NCBI GenBank assembly: GCA_017522515.1
Contig: JAFWZH010000134.1
Span: 14,754-78,753, forward strand
Reading direction: 5' to 3'
Length of the DNA stretch: 64,000 bases
From: Clostridia bacterium
Lineage (GTDB): Bacteria > Bacillota_A > Clostridia > UBA1212 > UBA1255
The translations under genes were made by a program, and so were the position numbers. How positions within the stretch are numbered: position 1 is the first letter of the stretch; each line of letters opens with the position of its first letter. The notes below the pieces were generated by a model, which did no database searches, was not told the DNA's origin, and saw nothing but the letters and a program-made list of their open reading frames with translations. Shown one piece after another: positions 1 to 9,785 of this stretch.

Positions 1-47
1 GAAGAAGATTATAACTACGAGAAAGTATTAAAGGAGTGCATTATATC

Positions 48-287
48 ATGCAAGATAAGAAAGTAACTGCAAATGATCATGTGCTTATTTCCATACCCAT
101 AGATATGCTTGTAGACATCGGGGTGACGGAAAACAGCATTATTGAAATTTATGTAAATGATGACAAAATCATAATCCGCCAGGCAATAGACCTTACTAAC
201 TTTATATGTGAAGGTAACTGTGACGATGGCTGCCCGCTTGATGAACACGGTTGCCCATTTGAGAAACGAGGTGAGCAACATGAGTAA
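48..287 (+). CDS. AbrB/MazE-like small protein with Cys-rich tail
   Basis: This 79-aa protein has a hydrophobic/charged pattern (LISIPIDML, then a short strand ending in KIIIRQA) that resembles a swapped-hairpin AbrB/MazE fold. A tail follows with four cysteines (CEGNC, DDGC, EHGC) that could bind metal. I chose the ATG at 48 because AAGGAG at 31-36 sits at a normal distance; the GTG at 36 overlaps that site. It overlaps the next AbrB-like gene by 8 bp, so the two are probably translationally coupled. It is likely a DNA-binding regulator of the element's accessory genes. The family assignment is by fold pattern only. Confidence 0.55.
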   Translation: MQDKKVTANDHVLISIPIDMLVDIGVTENSIIEIYVNDDKIIIRQAIDLTNFICEGNCDDGCPLDEHGCPFEKRGEQHE

Positions 288-588
288 ACTGTTTCGTGTT
301 CTTGGCAAACGCGGCCGTATAACAATTCCTGACGAAATACGAAAAAGAGTAGGTTTTAGATACAACGATATTCTCTCATTCTGCGAGTCGTCGGATGGTC
401 GCTCGGTTATTATAAAAAGAGAAAAAATATGTGATAACTGCAAAGAATGTAATATCTCTAAACAGGATACTAGTGAAATGACTCTCTTCGATTTTCTTAA
501 CGGACTATCCCCCGAACAACAACGTGCCGCACTTGTACACCTATCTGTAAAGTGGGCAGAAAATCAGGGCGGTGACAGTGATGCCTGA
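280..588 (+). CDS. AbrB/SpoVT-type transition-state regulator
   Basis: This 102-aa protein begins with a classic SpoVT-AbrB signature (RVLGKRGRITIPDEIRKRVG), the DNA-binding swapped hairpin at residues 5-45. A CDNCKEC cysteine motif follows, and then a helical tail. The start at 280 follows GAGGTG and lies inside the end of the previous gene. AbrB-like proteins of this type are common at the head of conjugation clusters in Clostridia, where they probably tune element transcription. The paired Cys motifs in both neighbours suggest they may heterodimerise or share a metal; that is inference. Confidence 0.85.
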   Translation: MSKLFRVLGKRGRITIPDEIRKRVGFRYNDILSFCESSDGRSVIIKREKICDNCKECNISKQDTSEMTLFDFLNGLSPEQQRAALVHLSVKWAENQGGDSDA

Positions 589-1303
589 ACATAAAGCCAT
601 ATATAGATGGTCAAAAAGAGATGCCATAGATCATGCCGAACTTGACAGATGGCGTGAAAGCCATAGAGAAAACTGTGACTGTGCAAGAGCCATTGAAAGA
701 GCAATTAATGAGAATTATAAAGACAACTGTCTCGGTGAGTGTGCTAAGTCGGTCATAGACCTATACGGCTTTGAAAGAGTCAATTGGGTGCTATCAAATA
801 CGGTACAGCGCAATTTAGAAGACGGCAGATTCTCTGACAGTAACAAAGAATGGTCAAAAGATTTCTATCTCCCCCACGATGAAGACAGGTGGCATTATGA
901 AGTCACCTCTCACCCGGGGCTTGTAGATTTATTTGTAACACAGGCCAGAAACGCATGGCATGAACTCGGTTTGTATGACAACACTCATTGTAATGATGAG
1001 AAGAATTACGAAGACCAGGTTCTAATACTTCGACCGTCCATACTGAAGGATGAATATAAAACGCCAGACTTTCAACTCTTCTATGCTGAAACAGGCAACG
1101 GTTGCAGACCCGATGCCATAGGGACTAGAATTTTCGGTTTTTTCTTAAAAGATGGAGAAAAAACAAGCTATCGCCGAGGAAACTTCTTCGGTGTTATAGA
1201 TAACCAACATCTTCCCGATTGGGCTAAAGATGCAGTTGCCGAATATCAAAGCAGCGAATCAGAAGACCTATCAAATAATGAAACACCAAATATTACTATG
1301 TAG
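581..1303 (+). CDS. DUF3849 domain protein
   Basis: This 240-aa soluble protein matches the DUF3849 pattern: an N-terminal block on residue use around YRWSKRDAIDHAEL, and a core ERVNWVLSNTVQ...DGRFS...NKEWSKDF. DUF3849 has no known activity but recurs in mobile elements of gut Firmicutes. The start at 581 (ATG) follows GGCGGTG; an upstream in-frame GTG at 572 is less likely. Its start overlaps the end of the AbrB gene by 8 bp, so it belongs to the same operon as the regulators and SpoVG. Confidence 0.7.
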   Translation: MPEHKAIYRWSKRDAIDHAELDRWRESHRENCDCARAIERAINENYKDNCLGECAKSVIDLYGFERVNWVLSNTVQRNLEDGRFSDSNKEWSKDFYLPHDEDRWHYEVTSHPGLVDLFVTQARNAWHELGLYDNTHCNDEKNYEDQVLILRPSILKDEYKTPDFQLFYAETGNGCRPDAIGTRIFGFFLKDGEKTSYRRGNFFGVIDNQHLPDWAKDAVAEYQSSESEDLSNNETPNITM

Positions 1304-1317
1304 AAAGGAACACAATT

Positions 1318-1728
1318 ATGGCAACTAAAAAAAGCAACAGTAAAAAACAAAGCAATACAAAAAACAAAGTAACAATCCCCAGTATTAAAGCAAGAATAGA
1401 TGAACTTACCGATTACGGTGAAGAAAGTCGTCTTCGCGCATATGCAAGTCTTACAGTCGGCGGCAGTTTCGCAGTCCACGGCCTACGTGTATACGAAGGA
1501 GAAAATGGAATGTTTGTTGCAATGCCTTCAAGAAAAGTCGGAGAAGAATATATAGATACCTTCCATGCGATTACCAAAGAAGGCTTCGACAAAATTCAAA
1601 AAGCCGTCGTTTCCGCCTATGACCAGGCAGTAAAACAGGCCGAAGAAAATACGCAAAACGAGGATGGTCAGACCGAGAACGAAGAAACTTCTCAAGTCGA
1701 AAATCAGAATTTAGGACCGTCAATGTGA
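1318..1728 (+). CDS. SpoVG family protein
   Basis: This 136-aa protein carries a SpoVG core at about residues 25-85, including RLRAYASLTVGGSFAVHGLRV and MPSRKVG. SpoVG proteins are small RNA/DNA-binding regulators; in ICEs and phages they recur as accessory genes with no settled role. An N-terminal Lys/Ser/Asn-rich extension and an acidic Glu/Gln-rich tail (from about residue 105) are additions to the compact chromosomal form. It follows the DUF3849 gene by 14 bp with a GAAAGGA ribosome-binding site. Confidence 0.9.
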   Translation: MATKKSNSKKQSNTKNKVTIPSIKARIDELTDYGEESRLRAYASLTVGGSFAVHGLRVYEGENGMFVAMPSRKVGEEYIDTFHAITKEGFDKIQKAVVSAYDQAVKQAEENTQNEDGQTENEETSQVENQNLGPSM

Positions 1729-1803
1729 AAGGTTTAAGAAAATTATCATATTTTACTGGACTTTTGAAAATGTTTCGGTATGTTGTAAGTAGAGGTGATA
1801 AAT

Positions 1804-2616
1804 ATGCTAAAGAAAATATTCGTGGTCCTCCTTATCTTGCTACATATACTTACACTTGCTTCGTGTAAAAAATTTGAAGAAACATCAAAAGCAAGTAGCA
1901 ATTATCAATTAGAAACTACTACGGTTGATACGATGTCGGACACGGTATCCTCCAATCAAATCGAAATTAAACCTACCGAATCAGAGCCGATTGCAGAAAC
2001 TGTCCAAACAGAATCAAAAACAGATACCCCACCCGTAGAAAGCACACAATCTGAAATGGTAAGTAGCGAACACTACACCGACAAAACAGTGACCTCATCA
2101 GACTCGGTAGAAAGTGAACCTGTCAATGAAGAAATTCCGGTGGTGCAACCTGTCATACGTGCCGATGCCAAAGATGTTGAAGTGCTGACAGCAAAATATA
2201 TAAATGAACTAAGAAATAGTCAGGGTGATACATCCGCAACGGTTCTACTAGGCCTTACCGAAGTTGCAAGATACAGAGCAAATCAGCTAATAACCAACTT
2301 CGACCATGTAGACATTCGCGAAGTCTGTGGCGAACTTAAATACGGTACCTACTATGATATGACACAGTACGGTATGGATACCTCATATAACTATTATGAA
2401 GGCTACGACCGTGAAGCCATAGCCAAAGGAAATTGGGGTGGCACTGCTGATGAAATAGCAAAGAACATTGTAACAGGTTTTAAAAACAGCACAAAGCATT
2501 GGGAATACGTTGGCGATTCAAAATATACATATATGGCAGTCGGCGCAATCTACAATGAAGCTACAAATATGTGGTATGTCTGCATCTGTATGAGCAGCAA
2601 AAACTACGGTGGATAA
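1804..2616 (+). CDS. Lipoprotein with CAP (SCP/PR1) domain
   Basis: This 270-aa protein has a lipoprotein signal peptide ending in a lipobox (LASC, Cys near residue 20). A long Ser/Thr/Glu-rich linker follows to about residue 120, then a CAP-like domain (LTAKYINELRN...LTEVARYRANQLITNFDHVD...GENI-equivalent region...MAVGAIYN...WYVCICMS). CAP domains in bacterial surface proteins are often associated with cell-wall or host-surface functions. The start at 1804 follows AGAGGTG. It is closed by an intrinsic terminator and sits next to the giant Cna-B protein, so it may help mating contact. That role is inferred. Confidence 0.8.
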   Translation: MLKKIFVVLLILLHILTLASCKKFEETSKASSNYQLETTTVDTMSDTVSSNQIEIKPTESEPIAETVQTESKTDTPPVESTQSEMVSSEHYTDKTVTSSDSVESEPVNEEIPVVQPVIRADAKDVEVLTAKYINELRNSQGDTSATVLLGLTEVARYRANQLITNFDHVDIREVCGELKYGTYYDMTQYGMDTSYNYYEGYDREAIAKGNWGGTADEIAKNIVTGFKNSTKHWEYVGDSKYTYMAVGAIYNEATNMWYVCICMSSKNYGG

Positions 2617-2630
2617 TCTCCAATCTATAT

Positions 2631-2661
2631 AGAACGCTTGAAAATATCAAGCGTTCTTTTT
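2631..2661 (+). terminator. Intrinsic terminator after CAP lipoprotein
   Basis: A 10-bp perfect stem (AGAACGCTTG at 2631-2640 pairing with 2648-2657) is followed by a run of T. It separates the regulator/CAP operon from the surface protein gene. Confidence 0.9.
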
Positions 2662-2689
2662 ATTTCAAAAATGAAAGGAAATAAGTTAA

Positions 2690-5600
2690 ATGACGTCAAT
2701 TAAAAGTTTTTCTAAAAAAGCAATTGCAGTACTAATTGCAATTATTATGGTCATATCAGTTATTCCCATGACAGCAATGGCCGCTCCGGCATCGGACTTG
2801 CCGGCTAATATGGTCGACAGTGCCATTCTTCGTGCGCTTGAATACACCGGATATGATGTTCAGGCACAAAAAGATAATGGTACGTTATATCAGTCTGGCA
2901 GCTACAGTTCTAAAACTCCTGCTAACATTCGCTCAAATATTCACTACGGAACAGCGTTATCGGGTAAAGAAACTGTAGCAAACGCTACGACCAAAACAGG
3001 TCTTGCTCCAGATATAGCAAAGTTTGAACAATACGGTCTTTGCTGTGCAGGTTTTGTTACATACTATGTTTGTAACTATTTACCCAATATTGAGGGTGTA
3101 GATACTCAGTTTATTACCAATGCTATTAATGCGACCGGTTGGAACTCACAAGCAGTTGTTACCTGGCAGAAAGCGTTAGACAATCTTATTGCCGCAGGGC
3201 AAATTGAAAAAATAGGCACAAGCCCTAGTAATGTAAACAGAAGCAAACTTGCACCCGGTGACTTAATCATCTTTGGTAACGATGAAGACTCTACAACACA
3301 TATTGGCGTATATTCAGGCACATATAATGGTAGAGATTTTATGATACATCTCGGCAACGATATGGGTCCTGAAATAATGCCTGTGGATTGGATGAGTAAT
3401 AGTTCCAATGGTGCCAAAACTTCTGATCCAAATGGATATTATCATCTGCCTCAAGATATATACAAAAATGATGGATATATTAAGGTAACCAAAAAGGATA
3501 CCGATGGTAAAGCACTCGCAAATGCTGTTTTTACTGCAACAGACTCATCATCGGGAAAACAATATATACTCGGTCCCACCGATTCAAACGGATATGCAAA
3601 AGTGACAGTACCTTATGGTACTTACAACATAAAAGAAACCTCCTTCCCCACCAACTATAGAGCTTATGGCACGTCCTCTTGGACTGCAACTATTAACAGC
3701 AACACACCAAACGGAACATATTCCTTCTCTGCGGTCAATGAGTTAATACCGGGTAGTTGTAAAGTTATAAAGGTAAGTGAAGACGGTAAGGTTGATGGCA
3801 TAGAGTTTACAATCACAGGTAACGGCGCAAATAAAACCGTTACAACTTCAAACGGTGGTCAAGCTGTATTTAGCGACTTAAAACCCGGTACTTATACGGT
3901 TACCGAAGAATCAATAGGCCACTATAAACCCGTTAGCAATCAAACAGTAACTGTTATCAGTGGCCAAACATCAATTGTTAATTTCAGCAATACTTTAAAA
4001 CGCGGTAATTTGCAGGTCAAAAAGACAAGTGTTGATAAAAAAAATGGAAATATAGAGTTTAAGTTGTCCGGAAAATCTTTAAGTGGAGAATATATTGAAC
4101 AATATGCCGTAACAAATAGCAGTGGCATAGCAACGTTTCGAAATATTCTTATTAATAAAAATGCATCGTATAAGTTAGAAGAAATAAATACACCTGAACG
4201 ATATGAACCTTTGCCAAGCAAGCAAATTACTATAGAGTGGGATAAAACCACATATGTAACTGTAGAAAACAAACTAAAATCAGGAAAAATTGATGTAATT
4301 AAAACCAGTGAGGATAATAAAATAGAAGGCGTAAAGTTTAGACTAACTGGTACATCATTGGGTGAAAAATATTATGATTTGACTGTTCAAACAGGGAAAA
4401 ACGGTAATGCCGGTTGGCGAATACCTATCTCGGGCGACGAACCGTACATCATAGAAGAAATAAATGTGCCATTTTATTATGTTCCAAACAAACCCCAACA
4501 AGCCTTTGTTGAATGGGAAGATTTAGTTATTCTTAATTTTCATAATGAACTCAAAAAAGGAAACCTAACTGTTAGAAAAAACTCTGAAGACGGTATTGTA
4601 GAAGGTATGAAATTCAGGTTACAAGGCACATCGTTTTCTGGGATTAAAGTAGATGAATATGCTACCACAGATAAAAATGGTGTTGCGCAGTTCAAAAATA
4701 TACTAATAGGCAGCGATTATGTGCTATCCGAAGTTAATACTCCAAAGAGATATGTTGTACCTACTGAACAAATAGTAGATATTGCTTGGAATAAAACGAC
4801 CGAAGTAAAAGTAAATAATGTGCTGAAAAAATGGCGTGCAAATGTATTTAAGATAGACGGTTATTTATACTGGCCCGAACCGGTTTCAATCGAAGAAATT
4901 GAAACTAAACCTTTGTCACTTTCATCTAATGATTTCAATTCTGATGAGTTAGTAGACCTATATGGTTATCCTTTTGGCATTGCTCAAGGTAATGCAACAT
5001 TAAAAGGTGCGGTATATGGGGTATATAAAAATGACGAACTTGTAGATACATATACTACAGATAAAAATGGTTGGTTTATTACAAAATATTATCCTATTGG
5101 AGATAACAATAAGTGGACTATCAAGGAAATATCTCCTAGCCAAGGTTATCTGCTTGACGAAACAATCTATAAAATAAATTCCGATCCAGGTTATTACTCC
5201 GAAGAACTTAATACCGAGTATTTAAATGTTTTGGAAGCTGTAATAAGAGGTAAGATTGAAATCTTTAAACACTATGGTGACGGTAATACAACAGACCTTG
5301 TAACTCCAGAAGAAAATGCTGTCTTTCAAGTATATCTAAAATCCGCAGGTTCATACGATAATGCAAAAAGCACTGAACGATCAGAGTTGGTTACAAACTC
5401 ATATGGTTATGCAATAACAAAAGACCTACCTTATGGTGTATATATTGTCAAACAAGTGGCCGGTAAAGAAGGAAAAGAATTAATGCCGCCGTTTGAAGTT
5501 ACTATTACCGATAATGGTAGAACGTATCCTTTCTTTATAAACAATGCTACATTCGAAGCGGATATAGAGATTGTTAAAAAAGATGCCGAAACAGGAAAAG

Positions 5601-7969
5601 TCATTCCCGCGTCCGGTATTGGATTTAAAGTGCGTAACAAAGATACCGGCGAATATGTTGTACAACACATCAATTATCCAACACCTATAGATATTGAAAT
5701 ATATTATACCGATGTTACCGGAAAACTTATGTTGCCCAGTGCGCTGCCCTACGGTAATTACGAAATCATCGAACAAAACACTTGTCACGGTTATGTTCTA
5801 GATACTACTCCTGTGGCGTTTAAGGTTGATGGCAAAAAGGATGTTGTAACAGTTACAAAATCCAATTACGCACAGAAAGGAACAATAACCATCACAAAGA
5901 GTGGCGAAGTCTTCTCTTCTGTAGCTGAAAACGATGATATATACCAACCTATATACGAAATAAAAGGTTTGAAAGATGCCACATATGAAGTAATCGCATC
6001 CGAAGACGTTATAACCCTTGATGGAACACTTAGATATGAAAAAGGTCAGGTAGTTGCAACCATTACTACAGGCAAAGACGGAACTGCAACAACCGAACCT
6101 TTATATCTTGGCAAGTATGAAATCCGTGAAGTCAAAGCTCCTTATGGTATGGTGCTTAACAGCAAACCTGTGAATGTTGAACTTGTCTATGCTGGAGAAC
6201 TTATTGAGATTACAAATACATCTGCTTCCTTTACAAACGAAAGACAAAAGATAGTAATTGACCTCAAAAAATCTATAGAGAAAGACCAGGTCTTTAATGT
6301 TGGTTTTAACGATGAAATTACTAACGTTCAGTTCGGATTATATGCCGCTAAAGATATGACTGCTGCTGACGGTAAGGTAATACCAAAAAATGCTCTCATT
6401 GAAACCGCCGACTGTGATATAGATGGTCGCATCACCTTTAAAACCGACCTACCTGTAGATACAAGTGTGTATGTAAAAGAAATCAATTCCGATTGTCATT
6501 ACATACTTGATGATGAGTTTTATCATGTCAACTTCGCATATACCGGACAAGAAACTGAAACCGTGCATATCACATTAAATGATGGTGAGGTAATAGAAAA
6601 CAAAATTATACGTGGCAATATTATCGGTAAAAAGGTTGACGAAGACGGCTTTGAGATTTGCGGCGCATTGTTTGGCTTATTCAGCGCAGATGAAACCGAC
6701 TTTACCGAAGACACGGCAATACTCACCTGCAAATCAAATGAGATAGGTATATTCTACTTTACAAATGTACCATATGGAAAATATATAGTCCGTGAAATTA
6801 AGGCTGCTCCTGCATTTGTTCTTAACGAAACAAACTACGAGATAAGTATCAAAGAAGATATGGAAATTGTAGAAATCGGTGTTGAAAACAAATTCATTAC
6901 TGGTACAGTCAAAACCATCAAGGTAGATAAAGACTATCCCGAAAACACACTTGCAGGTGCTGTGTTTGAAATCTATGTAGATGTAAACGGCAATAAAGAG
7001 TTCGACAAGGATATAGACATACTTATCGGTGAGATGTCTGAGGGTGAAAACGGTATTTATACGATGGGTAATCTCCGTTACAACGGATACTTCTTGCACG
7101 AAAAAACTGCTCCCGAAGGTTTCTTAAAAGATGATGGTTACTACTACTTTGAGATTCGCGAAAATGATGTCGTTATCAACATTGAAAATGAAGCCGGAGT
7201 TGGTTTTATCAATGAAGCCATCAAGGGTAATGTTGAAGTTATAAAGGTAGATGCCGAGTTCACCGACACAAAACTATTTGGCGCAGTATTTAAGATTTAT
7301 GAAGATACCAATAAAAACGGTGAATACGATAAAAGCGATAAGTTTGTAACAAAACTTACCGACAACGATGGCATCTATCGTGCAACCGATATTCGCTATG
7401 GCAGTTACTTTCTTATAGAAAAAACCTCACCTATTGGTTTCTTGGCAGATACTAACGTATTTAAATTTGACATCCGCAATGACGGTGAAACTGTTGTAAT
7501 CTCGAATACCGAAGATGGACTATTTATCAACAAAGCCATTACCGGAGAACTCGAAATAACCAAAACCGATTTAGCCGATGGCAAGCCACTTGCTAAAGTT
7601 GGATTCCGTGTCAAAGATGAAAATGGAAACACCGTAGCAGAAGGATACACCGATAAAAACGGTGTTGTTAAATTTACACTCCGTTACGGTAAATACACAT
7701 ACACGGAATTCGCCGCACTAGAAGGATATATTGAAGACACAAAAGAATATCCTTTTGAGATTACCGAAGACGGTCAGGTTATAAAGGTTAAAATAACCAA
7801 CAAAAAGATACCTGTTCCCGAAAAAACCAAAGAACCTACAAGTCCTCAAACCGGTGACAAATCATCAACAGGCTTTTGGATTGGTCTTGGTTCAGTATCT
7901 CTTGGCGGTTTAATTTCGCTTGCGTTTATATACTTCAAACAAAACAACGATAGTAATGATGAGGAATAA
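2690..7969 (+). CDS. Giant NlpC/P60-Cna-B (SpaA) surface protein with SPQTG anchor
   Basis: This 1759-aa protein has a signal peptide at residues 1-31 (cleavage after AMA). An NlpC/P60- or CHAP-like domain spans about residues 40-255, with candidate catalytic Cys118/Cys119 in GLCCAGF and His204 in THIGVYSG. Roughly a dozen SpaA/Cna-B repeats follow (recognisable as FxxxGTxxG...GxxxFxxLxxGxYxxxE units), and the C-terminus carries SPQTG (residues 1718-1722), a hydrophobic span and an acidic tail. SPxTG matches the (S/P)PxTG motif known for C. difficile class-B sortase substrates. Isopeptide-stabilised Cna-B stalks act as adhesins; here the enzyme head may remodel peptidoglycan during mating. 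The start follows AAAGGAA at 2674. Confidence 0.9.
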   Translation: MTSIKSFSKKAIAVLIAIIMVISVIPMTAMAAPASDLPANMVDSAILRALEYTGYDVQAQKDNGTLYQSGSYSSKTPANIRSNIHYGTALSGKETVANATTKTGLAPDIAKFEQYGLCCAGFVTYYVCNYLPNIEGVDTQFITNAINATGWNSQAVVTWQKALDNLIAAGQIEKIGTSPSNVNRSKLAPGDLIIFGNDEDSTTHIGVYSGTYNGRDFMIHLGNDMGPEIMPVDWMSNSSNGAKTSDPNGYYHLPQDIYKNDGYIKVTKKDTDGKALANAVFTATDSSSGKQYILGPTDSNGYAKVTVPYGTYNIKETSFPTNYRAYGTSSWTATINSNTPNGTYSFSAVNELIPGSCKVIKVSEDGKVDGIEFTITGNGANKTVTTSNGGQAVFSDLKPGTYTVTEESIGHYKPVSNQTVTVISGQTSIVNFSNTLKRGNLQVKKTSVDKKNGNIEFKLSGKSLSGEYIEQYAVTNSSGIATFRNILINKNASYKLEEINTPERYEPLPSKQITIEWDKTTYVTVENKLKSGKIDVIKTSEDNKIEGVKFRLTGTSLGEKYYDLTVQTGKNGNAGWRIPISGDEPYIIEEINVPFYYVPNKPQQAFVEWEDLVILNFHNELKKGNLTVRKNSEDGIVEGMKFRLQGTSFSGIKVDEYATTDKNGVAQFKNILIGSDYVLSEVNTPKRYVVPTEQIVDIAWNKTTEVKVNNVLKKWRANVFKIDGYLYWPEPVSIEEIETKPLSLSSNDFNSDELVDLYGYPFGIAQGNATLKGAVYGVYKNDELVDTYTTDKNGWFITKYYPIGDNNKWTIKEISPSQGYLLDETIYKINSDPGYYSEELNTEYLNVLEAVIRGKIEIFKHYGDGNTTDLVTPEENAVFQVYLKSAGSYDNAKSTERSELVTNSYGYAITKDLPYGVYIVKQVAGKEGKELMPPFEVTITDNGRTYPFFINNATFEADIEIVKKDAETGKVIPASGIGFKVRNKDTGEYVVQHINYPTPIDIEIYYTDVTGKLMLPSALPYGNYEIIEQNTCHGYVLDTTPVAFKVDGKKDVVTVTKSNYAQKGTITITKSGEVFSSVAENDDIYQPIYEIKGLKDATYEVIASEDVITLDGTLRYEKGQVVATITTGKDGTATTEPLYLGKYEIREVKAPYGMVLNSKPVNVELVYAGELIEITNTSASFTNERQKIVIDLKKSIEKDQVFNVGFNDEITNVQFGLYAAKDMTAADGKVIPKNALIETADCDIDGRITFKTDLPVDTSVYVKEINSDCHYILDDEFYHVNFAYTGQETETVHITLNDGEVIENKIIRGNIIGKKVDEDGFEICGALFGLFSADETDFTEDTAILTCKSNEIGIFYFTNVPYGKYIVREIKAAPAFVLNETNYEISIKEDMEIVEIGVENKFITGTVKTIKVDKDYPENTLAGAVFEIYVDVNGNKEFDKDIDILIGEMSEGENGIYTMGNLRYNGYFLHEKTAPEGFLKDDGYYYFEIRENDVVINIENEAGVGFINEAIKGNVEVIKVDAEFTDTKLFGAVFKIYEDTNKNGEYDKSDKFVTKLTDNDGIYRATDIRYGSYFLIEKTSPIGFLADTNVFKFDIRNDGETVVISNTEDGLFINKAITGELEITKTDLADGKPLAKVGFRVKDENGNTVAEGYTDKNGVVKFTLRYGKYTYTEFAALEGYIEDTKEYPFEITEDGQVIKVKITNKKIPVPEKTKEPTSPQTGDKSSTGFWIGLGSVSLGGLISLAFIYFKQNNDSNDEE

Positions 7970-7988
7970 TATATAGGCTAAAAAACCG

Positions 7989-8030
7989 AACCGTTGAATT
8001 GGATTATATTCCAACTCAACGGTTTTATAT
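7989..8030 (+). terminator. Intrinsic terminator after the Cna-B gene
   Basis: Arms at 7989-7997 and 8016-8024 (AACCGTTGA / TCAACGGTT) pair, with further inner pairing, and are followed by TTTATATTT. It lies immediately before the type IV secretion genes. Confidence 0.75.
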
Positions 8031-8050
8031 TTAAAAGGAGAAGATTTGAA

Positions 8051-8389
8051 ATGTTCAAAAAAAGACTTATGAAAATTATCTTGTGTTTAGTACTTTTGTT
8101 GACTTTTATTTGTCTGACAACAATTACAGCTTTTGCGGCCTCAGGAAATGTTGCACAAGCAATTGAAGAAACATGGAACGCAGCTAAAGTACAAGTTCAA
8201 ACAGTTGTTAACAACGTTGTATTTCCTGTCGTTGATATGATCCTTGCCATTTTGTTTTTCGTAAAACTAGGCACAGCATATTTTGATTATAGAAAGCACG
8301 GTCAGTTCGAATTTACAGCACCCGCAATTTTGTTCGCTTGTCTTATTTTCACACTTACAGCTCCGCTATACATCTGGACCATATTATAA
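8051..8389 (+). CDS. VirB2/TrbC-like pilin-type membrane protein (DUF3852-like)
   Basis: This 112-aa protein has a cleavable N-terminal hydrophobic signal (ending AFA) and then two further hydrophobic segments (about residues 60-80 and 92-110) joined by a short polar loop containing FDYRKHGQFE. This architecture and its place at the head of the cluster match VirB2/TrbC-like small membrane proteins of Gram-positive conjugation machines. I chose the ATG at 8051 because AAAGGAG lies 11 bp upstream and the signal peptide begins there. Confidence 0.7.
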   Translation: MFKKRLMKIILCLVLLLTFICLTTITAFAASGNVAQAIEETWNAAKVQVQTVVNNVVFPVVDMILAILFFVKLGTAYFDYRKHGQFEFTAPAILFACLIFTLTAPLYIWTIL

Positions 8390-8407
8390 AAGCGAGGTGT
8401 AAATTTT

Positions 8408-8824
8408 ATGAATCTATACGAAAGAGAAATGCGAATGATGTTTGCGGATAACGACATCATAAAAAATCCGTTAATCGTAGGTAGAACACTAACAGGAACC
8501 CTCGACGAAGATTTAAGAATTAAACTTAAATTTATTGCATCGGAGGTCCAAGGAAAATACGATACAATCCGTGCTGTCATTATTAATCGAACAGGTGGAG
8601 AAGTAGATTCCCAAAACTTTTTGTTTGCAGACATAATCGGTATGCAACAAAGAAATAATGGCCTACCCCCTATTGTCCCTCATATGTGGGAAAACAATAA
8701 CCCCAAAGGCGCTTGGTACATTCCGCCTACACTGGAACAAAAATCTCAAATAGGAGATACCGTACTTACCTATGCAGAAATGTTTGCAAATCAAGATATG
8801 AGCATGTCACCTATGAATCTATAA
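8408..8824 (+). CDS. Conserved conjugation-cluster protein, unknown function
   Basis: This 138-aa soluble protein has no signal peptide or membrane span. I do not recognise a domain. It sits between the VirB2-like and VirB6-like genes with tight spacing (18 and 12 bp) and a GAGGTG ribosome-binding site, so it almost certainly belongs to the transfer operon. The C-terminus is Met-rich (MSMSPMNL). Confidence 0.7.
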   Translation: MNLYEREMRMMFADNDIIKNPLIVGRTLTGTLDEDLRIKLKFIASEVQGKYDTIRAVIINRTGGEVDSQNFLFADIIGMQQRNNGLPPIVPHMWENNNPKGAWYIPPTLEQKSQIGDTVLTYAEMFANQDMSMSPMNL

Positions 8825-8836
8825 GAGGTGAATTTT

Positions 8837-9766
8837 ATGTTTAATTGGCTTGGAAATATTATTGCGGGAATGGGTGATGCCATTAGTGATGCCTTCGGTG
8901 GAATTGGCGATTCGGTTGCAAGTGCGATCTTCGAAGCCATGTTACGTTGGCTATACGAAACAATATACTCCGCTATTTCAGACTTTTTCACTTCAATGGG
9001 AAATATGGGCGCAGAGATTTTCGATATGCCTTGGGTACAAGCAACTGTAGAACTGTTTACTTTATTTGGTTGGGCACTATTTTCAGTAGGTGTCGTAGTC
9101 GCTGTATTTGATATAGCAATAGAATATCAAAACGGCCGAGCTAGCCCCAAAACTACTGCCTTAAATATACTAAAAGGTTTCTTTGCGTGTTCCCTTGTAG
9201 GCAATCTCCCAATAGAATTGTATAAGTTCTGCATTAGCCTACAAAACACTTTCTCTCACGATTTAGCATCACTCGCTTCATCATCAGATGCGCTAGATCT
9301 GTCCGAAACAAGTATGGGCGTATTAGTCGGTAGTTTTTTTACTGGAAACGCATCATCACAAATTACGCTTTTTACACTGCTTTGTATGATTGCATTCGCC
9401 TACTGCATTATAAAAATATTCTTCCAAAACATAAAGCGTGGCGGCATATTGCTCATTCAAATTGCCGTGGGCTCTTTGTATATGTTCTCTGTGCCTCGCG
9501 GATTCACAGAAGGCTTTGTTCAATGGGTAAAACAGGTAATCGCTATATGTTTAACTGCGTTTTTACAAACCACTTTATTATATTTGGGATTAATTATATT
9601 CCCTCAAAATATGCTTTTGGGATTAGGCGTAATGCTAGCAGCTAATGAAGTGCCAAGAATCGCGCAACAATTTGGACTAGATTCAAGTGCAAAGATAAAT
9701 ATGATGAGTGTTGTTCATGCATCATCAACTGCTGTAAATCTCACGCGCACAATATTTAAAAAATAA
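8837..9766 (+). CDS. VirB6/TrbL-like polytopic transfer protein
   Basis: This 309-aa protein has an amphipathic Gly/Ala-rich N-terminus and then about six hydrophobic segments (for example ELFTLFGWALFSVGVVVAVF, TLFTLLCMIAFAYCIIKIF and a C-terminal YLGLIIFPQNMLLGLGVML). It fits the VirB6/TrbL-like channel component of type IV secretion, of the kind annotated DUF6045 in Clostridia. The ATG at 8837 follows GAGGTG at 8825; the in-frame GTG at 8828 is part of that site. Confidence 0.75.
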   Translation: MFNWLGNIIAGMGDAISDAFGGIGDSVASAIFEAMLRWLYETIYSAISDFFTSMGNMGAEIFDMPWVQATVELFTLFGWALFSVGVVVAVFDIAIEYQNGRASPKTTALNILKGFFACSLVGNLPIELYKFCISLQNTFSHDLASLASSSDALDLSETSMGVLVGSFFTGNASSQITLFTLLCMIAFAYCIIKIFFQNIKRGGILLIQIAVGSLYMFSVPRGFTEGFVQWVKQVIAICLTAFLQTTLLYLGLIIFPQNMLLGLGVMLAANEVPRIAQQFGLDSSAKINMMSVVHASSTAVNLTRTIFKK

Positions 9767-9785
9767 AAACACAGGAGGTATGTAT

